Shown here piece after piece: positions 1-5,155 of a stretch of 5,789 nucleotides of DNA. Origin of the DNA: an uncultured Anaerosacchariphilus sp. (GTDB taxonomy: Bacteria; Bacillota; Clostridia; Lachnospirales; Lachnospiraceae); NCBI GenBank assembly GCA_934373375.1, contig CAKROP010000150.1, positions 1 through 5,789 on the forward strand, in the 5' to 3' direction. Every line of letters begins with the position of its first letter. The first letter of the stretch is position 1. Below the pieces are notes generated by a model that was given only the letters and a program-made list of their open reading frames with translations, searched no databases and had not been told where the DNA came from. A program made the translations under genes and the position numbers.

Positions 1-770
1 GTTCCGTTGGAAGTATCACCGCTCTGGCCGGGGCCGCCGTTACCGCCCATGCCCGAACCGCCTGCATTTTTTACGATAACAGTCAATGCATTGTTATCCG
101 CGTCCAGCGTCAGCTCCAGGATGCTGCCCTCTTTGATGTCATCCGCAGTTCCATCTGTGGTCTCGCCGCCCTGCTCCACGGTAATCTGCGTACTATCTGT
201 CAGGGTAAATGTGACCGTCTCACCGGAAGCTGTGAACATGGAAGGCGCCTGGCCCTGACCATCGGGAGCGCCGTTCGGTGCGCCGCCGTTGCTATTACCG
301 TTATTGGAAGGCGCGCCGTCGTTTTGTGTCTCTCCATCCGGCTTCTCAGGAGCTTCGCCGCTGGGCTTTTCACCGCTGGGTGCTTCTCCGTCCGGCTTCT
401 CAGGAGCCTCGCCGCTGGGCTTTTCACCGCTGGGTGCTTCTCCGTCCGGCTTCTCCGGCACTTCCCCGCTGGGTGCTTCTCCGTCCGGCTTCTCCGGCGC
501 TTCGCCGCCTGGTGCTTCTCCATCCGGCTTCTCCGGTGCTTCGCCGCTGGGAGCCTCGCCGTCCGGTTTTTCCGGCGCTTCGCCGCTGGCCATCTCTCCC
601 AGGTCTGCCGTTACGGTATTTCCGTCCACGGCTGTCACCTGCGCGGTAACAGTCTCTCTGTCCTCTGCCTCCGAAGTCTGTGTGGTATCGGTGGTCTTCG
701 AGCATCCGGCAAGCCCCGCCGTTCCCAGCACGACTGCACAACCCATAGCTACTAATTTCGCATACTTCAT
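1..770 (-). CDS. Repeat-containing lipoprotein with split DUF5666-like domain (3' end beyond window)
   Basis: Open reading frame of 256 codons from ATG at 770 to the left edge with no stop, so the C-terminus is missing. The start is set by AGGAGG at 779-784, eight bases upstream. Residues 1-22 form a lipoprotein signal peptide: Lys2 and Lys5, a hydrophobic stretch, then the lipobox LAGC with Cys23 as the lipidated residue, so the protein should sit on the outer face of the membrane. Residues 40-60 read as a beta-strand pair (VTAQVTAVDGNTVTADLGE). Residues 62-149 are a Pro/Glu/Lys/Asp-rich tandem repeat, and 150-177 a Gly/Asn/Pro linker. Residues 178-234 resume a beta-rich pattern (FTASGETVTFTLTDSTQITV, then DDIKEGSILELTL and NALTVIVKNAG). 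The two flanks together resemble the 'VxaVdGntitv...dlkeGdxvxvtl' pattern of DUF5666-like domains; that assignment is from memory. The visible end is Gly-rich. The function is unknown: a cell-envelope or sensor-linked role is inference. A phased operator lies upstream. Confidence 0.85.
   Translation of the reverse strand, partial: MKYAKLVAMGCAVVLGTAGLAGCSKTTDTTQTSEAEDRETVTAQVTAVDGNTVTADLGEMASGEAPEKPDGEAPSGEAPEKPDGEAPGGEAPEKPDGEAPSGEVPEKPDGEAPSGEKPSGEAPEKPDGEAPSGEKPSGEAPEKPDGETQNDGAPSNNGNSNGGAPNGAPDGQGQAPSMFTASGETVTFTLTDSTQITVEQGGETTDGTADDIKEGSILELTLDADNNALTVIVKNAGGSGMGGNGGPGQSGDTSNG
324..587 (-). repeat. In-frame 39-bp tandem repeat (13-residue Pro/Glu/Lys/Asp units) with 15-bp half-units
   Basis: Within the lipoprotein, residues 62-149 consist of six 13-residue units of consensus SGEAPEKPDGEAP. 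A 5-residue half-unit SGEKP precedes units five and six, giving a higher-order 54-bp period in the part nearest the 3' end. Variants are G for S at the start of unit three, V for A in unit four, and TQ ending unit six. Copies differ by synonymous changes as well, but the two half-units are identical at DNA level, and the two 54-bp blocks are near-identical apart from the 3' end of the last unit, suggesting a recent duplication. All changes keep the frame. Such Pro-rich charged repeats commonly form extended spacers through the cell wall; this is inference here. Confidence 0.93.
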
Positions 771-847
771 AGTCTATTCCTCCTGATCTGAGCACCTCCG
801 GCTTTCCCGTTCCGGTGCGAAGCCTTTTGTTTTCTGTTGATGCTGTT

Positions 848-905
848 ATCATACTGGGAATTTGTGTTCAGATTATGGGAAAGTTATGAAAAAAGAATGA
901 AAAAA
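848..905 (-). promoter_or_regulatory. Putative OmpR/PhoB-type operator (four 11-bp phased repeats) and -10 box of the lipoprotein gene
   Basis: On the plus strand, four consecutive 11-bp blocks share TTxTGxxxA: 862-872 TTGTGTTCAGA, 873-883 TTATGGGAAAG, 884-894 TTATGAAAAAA and 895-905 GAATGAAAAAA (the last lacks the leading TT). Read toward the lipoprotein gene they become TTTTTTCATAA-like blocks, the 11-bp direct-repeat architecture known for OmpR/PhoB-family response regulators. A -10-like TATGAT lies at 853-848, eight bases past the array. No good -35 exists at 17-bp spacing because the array occupies that place, as in PhoB-activated promoters. The start codon is 77 bases downstream of the -10. 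The regulator itself is not in the window. Confidence 0.5.
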
Positions 906-989
906 TCTCTAATACAGACCTGCTGTCCTTTTCATAATTTTCTGACGTTTCGCATATGCTGTACTATTTCAAACGCAAGGAGTCTGCCC

Positions 990-1823
990 ATGAAACCTGC
1001 TGCTTCCATGTCCCTTCATCTGTTTTTCCGCATTCTCGGCATCGCCCTGCTGCTGACCCTGGCCTATTTCGGTGGTCAGGGCGTCGCGCGCATTTCGGAC
1101 GGAAGTGCTGCACTACTCCCTGTATCCGGAGCAGCGTCCGCAAGCTGGGGCCTGGGCTTCGGTGAACCCGGAACCCAGCCCACCGGCACTGCATCCGCAG
1201 CCACTCTCCGGGAATACGACGCCTATTACATAGAAGAAACGGCGGAAAAGAGGCTCTATCTGACCTTCGACTGCGGCTTTGAAAACGGCAATACGCCCGC
1301 AATTCTTGACGCTCTGAAGAAGCATGACGCGCCCGCCACCTTCTTCGTGGTGGGCAATTACCTGGAAACCAGCCCGGATCTGGTGAAACGGATGCTGGCC
1401 GAGGGACATACAGTGGGCAATCATACTTACCACCACCCGGATATGTCCAAAATCAGTACCGAAGCGGACTTCGCGAAGGAGCTGGAATCCCTGGAAACTC
1501 TTTACCAGGAAGTGACCGGCGAGCCCATCTCGAAATACTATCGGCCGCCCCAGGGCATTTACAGTGAAAAGAACCTGCAGATGGCGAAGGACCTGGGTTA
1601 CCACACCTTCTTCTGGAGCCTGGCCTACGTGGACTGGAAGCAGGATGACCAGCCCACCCATGAGCAGGCCTTCGACAAGCTCCTGACCCGCGTCCACCCG
1701 GGCGCTGTGGTGCTGCTCCACAACACTTCCAAAACCAATGGGGAGATTCTCGACGAGCTGCTGACGAAATGGGAAGAGATGGGGTATACCTTCCATCCCC
1801 TGAGCGAGCTGTGCGGGGCGTAA
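990..1823 (+). CDS. PdaA-like polysaccharide deacetylase (CE4/NodB fold), membrane-anchored
   Basis: 277 residues. The ATG at 990 is chosen because AAGGAG (977-982) lies seven bases upstream and a signal anchor follows directly; the frame is open further upstream but without family-like sequence. Residues 10-27 are a hydrophobic signal anchor, 35-75 a variable linker, and 88-270 the NodB deacetylase domain. Motif 1 is TFDCGFENG (Asp94 as presumed catalytic base), motif 2 GNHTYHHPD (His145 and His149 as metal ligands), motif 3 RPPQGIYSE (Arg185), motif 4 FWSLAYVDWK (Trp209, Asp215), and motif 5 VVLLHNTS (His244). The ENG after motif 1, the HHPD and the FWSLAxVDWK are hallmarks of the PdaA branch, which removes the N-acetyl group of muramic acid on the way to muramic delta-lactam of spore cortex. 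Oddities are Cys95 where classical CE4 enzymes have a metal-binding Asp and B. subtilis PdaA has Asn, and RPPQG in place of RPPRG. Clostridia carry several paralogues, so a vegetative peptidoglycan substrate is also possible. No confident promoter is seen upstream. Confidence 0.9.
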   Translation: MKPAASMSLHLFFRILGIALLLTLAYFGGQGVARISDGSAALLPVSGAASASWGLGFGEPGTQPTGTASAATLREYDAYYIEETAEKRLYLTFDCGFENGNTPAILDALKKHDAPATFFVVGNYLETSPDLVKRMLAEGHTVGNHTYHHPDMSKISTEADFAKELESLETLYQEVTGEPISKYYRPPQGIYSEKNLQMAKDLGYHTFFWSLAYVDWKQDDQPTHEQAFDKLLTRVHPGAVVLLHNTSKTNGEILDELLTKWEEMGYTFHPLSELCGA

Positions 1824-1824
1824 C

Positions 1825-1863
1825 AAAAAAACCGGGAATGAATCTGCGTCGATTCATTCCCGG
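1825..1863 (-). terminator. Rho-independent terminator in the convergent gap, strongest for the Rpn-family gene
   Basis: A perfect 13-bp inverted repeat: CCGGGAATGAATC at 1832-1844 and GATTCATTCCCGG at 1851-1863, with a 6-base loop. Read on the minus strand, the stem is followed at once by seven T (1831-1825) and starts nine bases after the stop codon of the Rpn-family gene. On the plus strand the hairpin begins eight bases after the deacetylase stop, but only a weak, interrupted T-rich stretch follows, so it may work less well in that direction. Confidence 0.88.
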
Positions 1864-1872
1864 AGTCTCGTT

Positions 1873-2853
1873 CTACATCTTTTTCTCGAAATCTTCCAAC
1901 GTTTCAGATTTAGCCGCAAGTTTGAGCCATTTTTTCAGTAATGCATTATCTGTCTCTTTTTCCAATCTGCTCTGCAAATTTTCTGAAGGCTCCCCATATT
2001 CTTTCAATAATTCCAGAATATCCTGTACCGCCCGATTTCGATCTGCTTTTTTGCTTGCTTCTTTTGCCGCTTCCTCCCTCTCATAATAAATAATATCATT
2101 CAGTCTCATAAACTCTTCTCTCACCTCCGGCAATACCTTTACCTTCTTCACGTGATCGTGTATCCGCTGTAAATTTTCACCCTTGGCATTGGTTTCCGTG
2201 CTCTCCTGAAAATACTGAAGCATCTCCTGAATCGCCGGACTTCCGCCCTTTTTCCCCTTTGTATTAAAATAAATATACCGCAATCCATCCCCATATGCAA
2301 GCCCCGGAACTTCCTCGCACTGATTGTAAAACTGGTACATCATATAATCTTCTCCAAACGGATCATAGGGTAGAATGGTAATGATATATAAATTTGGCAA
2401 TTTTCTAAAATCTCGTTCTCCACTTTCCAGATATCTGCTGTCTATTCTGGCCTGATAGAATCGATTGGATTTTTCCAGTCCCTTTTTATGATATTTGCAG
2501 GGCTCAATATCATATACATTCCATGCACTTTCCGTCTCCTCCAGAACCTCCACATCCATTCGAATTCCACGGAGTGACGGCGTTCCTGCCGGTATGACTT
2601 TCTGCGCGTTTACATGCACTCTTCCAATATCTTTTCTCAGCAATGTTGATAAAATCCGTCTGCAGAATTCCTCTCCGCCTTCCGCATCTGACGCTGCTGC
2701 ATTCATCAGAAAATCATCAATCACATTCAGTTCCTCCAGCTTCCTCTTTTTCTCTTCCGTACACACACTGTCGTTTCCTGTTTGCTCTTGAATCTTTTTC
2801 ACTTTTCCTCTCTTTCCGACGATTTTCTCTACATTTCGTAATCGCCTTTTCAT
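1873..2853 (-). CDS. Rpn family recombination-promoting nuclease / PD-(D/E)XK putative transposase
   Basis: 326 residues from ATG at 2853. The family core starts near residue 38 (KLEELNVIDDFLMNAAASD). Nuclease-fold landmarks are GIRMDVEV with Asp100 and VYDIEPCK with Glu117, followed by KSNRFYQARIDSRYLESGE (129-145), KLPNLYIITILPYDPFGEDY (151-170) and a YIYFNTKGKKGG segment (193-204). The C-terminal third is charged and helical (255-326), ending in the KKWLKLAAKSETLEDFEKKM tail usual for this family. Rpn proteins are DNA endonucleases linked to RecA-independent recombination and, in some studies, phage defence; many genomes carry several copies. The residue two after the catalytic Glu, normally Gln or Lys, is Cys119 here, so activity is uncertain. 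No good ribosome site precedes ATG 2853; a GTG at 2802 (residue 18) has AGAGG four bases upstream and is a credible alternative. The gene is AT-richer than its neighbours and has its own promoter and terminator. Confidence 0.85.
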   Translation of the reverse strand: MKRRLRNVEKIVGKRGKVKKIQEQTGNDSVCTEEKKRKLEELNVIDDFLMNAAASDAEGGEEFCRRILSTLLRKDIGRVHVNAQKVIPAGTPSLRGIRMDVEVLEETESAWNVYDIEPCKYHKKGLEKSNRFYQARIDSRYLESGERDFRKLPNLYIITILPYDPFGEDYMMYQFYNQCEEVPGLAYGDGLRYIYFNTKGKKGGSPAIQEMLQYFQESTETNAKGENLQRIHDHVKKVKVLPEVREEFMRLNDIIYYEREEAAKEASKKADRNRAVQDILELLKEYGEPSENLQSRLEKETDNALLKKWLKLAAKSETLEDFEKKM

Positions 2854-2889
2854 TTATTTTTTGTGAAAATAGCGGCGACCTGCCGGAGA

Positions 2890-2920
2890 TTCTGCTGCTT
2901 AATTTGAAGTAACAGCAGAA
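2890..2920 (-). other. Inverted repeat in the leader of the Rpn-family gene
   Basis: Perfect 8-bp arms TTCTGCTG (2890-2897) and CAGCAGAA (2913-2920) with a 15-base AT-rich loop. It lies between the predicted promoter (-10 at 2945-2940) and the start codon at 2853, so it would form a hairpin near the 5' end of the roughly 80-base leader. It has no T-tract, so it is not a typical terminator. A role in RNA stability, translation control or protein binding is only inference. Confidence 0.5.
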
Positions 2921-2939
2921 GACTTTTCTCACTGAGTCC

Positions 2940-2968
2940 AGTGTATCTTTTTTGAAATACCCTGTCAA
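2940..2968 (-). promoter_or_regulatory. Sigma-A type promoter of the Rpn-family gene
   Basis: On the minus strand a perfect -35 TTGACA (2968-2963), a 17-base spacer and a -10-like TACACT (2945-2940; four of six to TATAAT). It points at the Rpn-family gene, giving a leader of about 80 bases. A short near-palindrome, GACTTAATTAGTC (2991-3003), lies upstream. Confidence 0.7.
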
Positions 2969-3033
2969 TTTCTTCCTATTCCCATTTTTCGACTTAATTA
3001 GTCACAAAATCTAAATATCTTTTAATTTACAGC

Positions 3034-3066
3034 AAAAAGGAAGCACCTCCCGGCGCTCCCTTTTTT
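3034..3066 (-). terminator. Bidirectional rho-independent terminator after ridA
   Basis: The hairpin at 3039-3060 read on the minus strand is a 9-bp stem, GGGAGCGCC pairing with GGTGCTTCC (two G-U pairs), closed by a GGGA (GNRA-type) loop. It is followed by five T on the minus strand (3038-3034). On the plus strand the same stem is followed by six T (3061-3066). It begins 15 bases beyond the ridA stop codon and separates ridA from the Rpn-family promoter. Confidence 0.9.
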
Positions 3067-3075
3067 ATCACATTT

Positions 3076-3453
3076 TTATCTTCCCGCGATAACCTCGACC
3101 TCGCACAGCACTCCCTTGGGCAGATCCTTCACTGCCACGCAGGATCTGGCCGGTGCCTCTTCCTTGAAGTAGCGGCTGTAGACCTCGTTGAACTTGGCGA
3201 AGTCCGCGATGTCTGCCAGGAAGCAGGTGGTCTTGATCACGTTGCTGTAGTCGAGACCTGCCTCTTTTAAAATGGCTCCCACGTTCTTCAGGGACTGGTC
3301 TGCCTGGCCCTCAATGTTGTCAGACTCTACCTGGCCGGTAGCCGGATTTACCGGGATCTGGCCGGACGCGTATACCATACCGTTGTATTCGATGGCCTGG
3401 GAATAGGGGCCGATGGCTGCGGGTGCATTTGTTGTAGCGATAACTTTTTTCAT
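3076..3453 (-). CDS. ridA: RidA (YjgF/YER057c/UK114) reactive enamine/imine deaminase
   Basis: 125 residues, the usual full length of the family. The start is set by GGAGG (3461-3465), seven bases before ATG. RidA is a cytosolic homotrimer that hydrolyses reactive 2-aminoacrylate and related enamine/imine intermediates released by PLP enzymes such as threonine/serine dehydratase, giving 2-oxoacids and ammonia. Family landmarks are IGPYSQA (14-20, Tyr17), YASGQIPVNPATG (28-40), FNEVY (88-92, Asn88), PARSCV (101-106, with the substrate-carboxylate-binding Arg103 and Cys105) and a CEVEVIA end (117-123, Glu118). With the Arg and Glu present it fits the active RidA subgroup rather than the Arg-less Rid4-7 groups. 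It lies downstream of gltBD on the same strand, but a terminator and its own promoter intervene, so it is a monocistronic unit. The ammonia/amino-acid theme is shared with its neighbours. Confidence 0.96.
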   Translation of the reverse strand: MKKVIATTNAPAAIGPYSQAIEYNGMVYASGQIPVNPATGQVESDNIEGQADQSLKNVGAILKEAGLDYSNVIKTTCFLADIADFAKFNEVYSRYFKEEAPARSCVAVKDLPKGVLCEVEVIAGR

Positions 3454-3500
3454 TGTTTTACCTCCATGGATTCTTTGGAATAAAATGTATCCTATTTCTT

Positions 3501-3529
3501 ACTATATAGCGTTAAATTTTCCTTGTCAA
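3501..3529 (-). promoter_or_regulatory. Consensus-like sigma-A promoter of ridA
   Basis: On the minus strand a perfect -35 TTGACA (3529-3524), exactly 17 bases, then -10 TATAGT (3506-3501; five of six to TATAAT). It is about 48 bases upstream of the ridA ATG, giving a leader of roughly 40 bases with the ribosome site near its end. No operator-like repeat is evident, so strong constitutive expression is the simplest reading. Confidence 0.85.
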
Positions 3530-3599
3530 TTCAGGATTCTGATTATCCATTAATCATAATTTCCAATTCGCAGATTTTTCTCATTTAAAATCAGGACGT

Positions 3600-3638
3600 A
3601 AAAAGAAAGAGAAGGCTTTCACGCTTCTCTCTCTTTCT
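3600..3638 (-). terminator. Rho-independent terminator of the gltBD operon
   Basis: On the minus strand, an AG-rich arm (3638 down to about 3624) pairs with a CT-rich arm (about 3616 to 3601) to give roughly 16 base pairs with one bulged C and two G-U pairs, around the loop GTGAAA. The second arm runs into five T (3604-3600). It starts eight bases beyond the gltD stop codon. The stem is long but its outer half is mainly A-U and G-U. Confidence 0.85.
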
Positions 3639-3646
3639 CACGATTT

Positions 3647-5140
3647 TTACTGCACCTGCAGACTGGTATATCCCATCAGATCCAGATCCACCGCGCAGGC
3701 GGCCTCACGGCCTTCACGGATGGCCCAGACGACCAGGGACTGACCCCGGTGCATATCTCCTGCGGTGAATACCCGGTCCACGTTGGTCTTGTACTGACCC
3801 GGAGCAGTGTTTACATTCGTTCTTGCATTGACTTCTACGCCGAAGGCCTTAGTCACATAGTCCTGGCTTCCCAAGAAGCCTGCGGCAATCAGTACCACAT
3901 CCACGTCCAGGGTGAACTCGCTGCCCTCGATGGGCACCATCATCATACGGCCGGTCTTCTCGTCTTTTTTACTCTCCAGCTTGCAGCAGACGGCTTTCTT
4001 CAGATTACCCGCCTTGTCGCCGATGAACTCCTTGACTGTGGTGGTATAGATACGCGGGTCGGAGCCGAACAGGGCGATAGCTTCTTCCTGGCCGTAATCA
4101 GTCTTGCAGACCTTCGGCCATTCGGGCCAGGGATTGTTCGGAGTCCGGGTATCCGGAGCCTTCGGCATCATTTCCAACTGGATGACGGATTTTGCGCCCA
4201 GTCGGATAGAGGTTCCCACACAGTCATTTCCGGTGTCGCCTCCGCCGATGACCATCACATTCTTCCCTTTGGTGGAAATAAATTTCTTGTCAGCGAAATT
4301 GGAATCCAGCAGACTCTTGGTGGTGGCCCGGAGGAAATCTACCGCGAAATAAATTCCCTTCAGTTCTCTGCCCGGCACCTTGATGTCCCGGGGATTGGAA
4401 GCGCCGCAGGCCAGAATCACACGATCGTAATCCTTCAGAATCTCTGCCGCCTTCTTATCCTTTCCTACATCAGTATTGACTACAAATTCCACGCCCTCAG
4501 CCTTCATCATGTCGATTTTCCGATCAATGATGTGCTTCTCCAGCTTCATATTCGGAATGCCATAGCGGAGAAGTCCGCCTACCCGGTCAAAGCGCTCGAA
4601 CACCGTCACAGAATGTCCTCTGTGATTCAGCTGATCCGCTGCTGCCAGTCCCGAGGGACCGCTTCCGATAATCGCAATCTTCTTGCCGGTACGGTTCCCG
4701 GGCGGCGTCGGTACGGCGTAGCCCTCTTTGTAGGCATTTTCAATGATGGCTAATTCGTTACTCTTCGTGGATACCGGATCGCCGTTCAGGTTGCAGGTAC
4801 AGGCCTTCTCACAGAGAGCCGGACACACGCGGCCCGTGAACTCCGGGAAGCTGCTGGTACGCTTCAGACGCTTATAGGCCTGCTCCCAATTGCCCATGTA
4901 AAGTAAATCATTCCACTCCGGAATCAAGTTGTGCAGCGGACAGCCGGAGGCCATGCCGCCGATCATCATGCCTGCCTGGCAGAAGGGGACGCCGCATGCC
5001 ATGCAGCGCGATCCCTGTTTTTCCTGCTCCTCTTTGGAAAGAGGGGTATGGAATTCATTAAAATGCTTGATACGTTCCTTCGGAGACTGGGCTTTTGGAT
5101 TTACCCGGTCATACTCCATAAATCCTGTCGGTTTTCCCAT
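3647..5140 (-). CDS. gltD: Glutamate synthase [NAD(P)H] small subunit
   Basis: 497 residues, normal for the family. The start at 5140 is chosen over an in-frame ATG at 5200 because AAGGAGGGG lies just upstream and MGKPTGFMEYDR is the typical N-terminus. GltD takes electrons from NAD(P)H through FAD and passes them via Fe-S centres to GltB, where glutamine-derived ammonia and 2-oxoglutarate become glutamate. Domains: an N-terminal ferredoxin-like part with Cys46, Cys49, Cys54 and Cys67 and a second cluster Cys106, Cys110, Cys114, Cys116, which supply ligands for two [4Fe-4S] clusters; an FAD-binding Rossmann motif IIGSGPSG (157-164) with the acidic strand end VFERFDRVGGLLRYGIP (180-196); an NAD(P)H motif VIGGGDTGND (297-306); and a C-terminal FAD site TAGDMHRGQSLVVWAIREG (459-477). 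The same fold occurs in related dihydropyrimidine dehydrogenase/NfnB-type subunits, but the preceding gltB end settles the identity. It is the last gene of the operon. Confidence 0.97.
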   Translation of the reverse strand: MGKPTGFMEYDRVNPKAQSPKERIKHFNEFHTPLSKEEQEKQGSRCMACGVPFCQAGMMIGGMASGCPLHNLIPEWNDLLYMGNWEQAYKRLKRTSSFPEFTGRVCPALCEKACTCNLNGDPVSTKSNELAIIENAYKEGYAVPTPPGNRTGKKIAIIGSGPSGLAAADQLNHRGHSVTVFERFDRVGGLLRYGIPNMKLEKHIIDRKIDMMKAEGVEFVVNTDVGKDKKAAEILKDYDRVILACGASNPRDIKVPGRELKGIYFAVDFLRATTKSLLDSNFADKKFISTKGKNVMVIGGGDTGNDCVGTSIRLGAKSVIQLEMMPKAPDTRTPNNPWPEWPKVCKTDYGQEEAIALFGSDPRIYTTTVKEFIGDKAGNLKKAVCCKLESKKDEKTGRMMMVPIEGSEFTLDVDVVLIAAGFLGSQDYVTKAFGVEVNARTNVNTAPGQYKTNVDRVFTAGDMHRGQSLVVWAIREGREAACAVDLDLMGYTSLQVQ

Positions 5141-5146
5141 GATGCT

Positions 5147-5155
5147 CCCCTCCTT
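5147..5155 (-). promoter_or_regulatory. gltD ribosome-binding site overlapping the gltB stop codon
   Basis: AAGGAGGGG sits six bases before the gltD ATG, and its first two A's are the last two bases of the gltB TAA stop. Ribosomes ending gltB therefore finish on the gltD ribosome site, which favours translational coupling and balanced subunit amounts; the coupling is inference from spacing. Confidence 0.85.

Noticed and set aside
324..587. Repeats as a CRISPR array
   Set aside because: Units are contiguous without unique spacers, keep a reading frame and vary at synonymous sites; this is a coding minisatellite.
278..786. Long plus-strand open frames rich in Ser/Pro/Gly/Arg over the repeat
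   Set aside because: Several frames on both strands are open only because the repeat unit lacks stops. None has a ribosome site or family likeness; the minus-strand frame has a ribosome site, a lipobox and clean repeats.
792..818. Inverted repeat GCACC...GGTGC in the lipoprotein leader
   Set aside because: Only five outer pairs with an imperfect interior; too weak to call a riboswitch or attenuator.
906..976. Promoter for the deacetylase (for example CATAAT at 934-939 or TACTAT at 960-965)
   Set aside because: Neither has a convincing -35 at 16-18 bases, and no sigma-G/sigma-F pattern at a workable distance could be supported.
837..989. N-terminal extension of the deacetylase from ATG at 837
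   Set aside because: The 51 extra codons have no ribosome site, read through the phased operator and precede a well-placed AAGGAG-ATG start with a signal anchor.
1113..1826. 237-codon minus-strand frame opposite the deacetylase
   Set aside because: It is antisense to a clearly conserved CE4 domain, with no ribosome site or recognisable domain.
2991..3003. Near-palindrome GACTTAATTAGTC upstream of the Rpn-family promoter
   Set aside because: The arms are only four bases in AT-rich DNA and can arise by chance; not supported as an operator.
1825..3033. Insertion sequence carrying the Rpn-family gene
   Set aside because: No terminal inverted repeats or target duplications could be found; the 13-bp palindrome is better explained as a terminator.
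3749..4753. 334-codon plus-strand frame opposite gltD
   Set aside because: Antisense shadow of gltD, whose Fe-S, FAD and NAD(P)H motifs are all intact on the minus strand.
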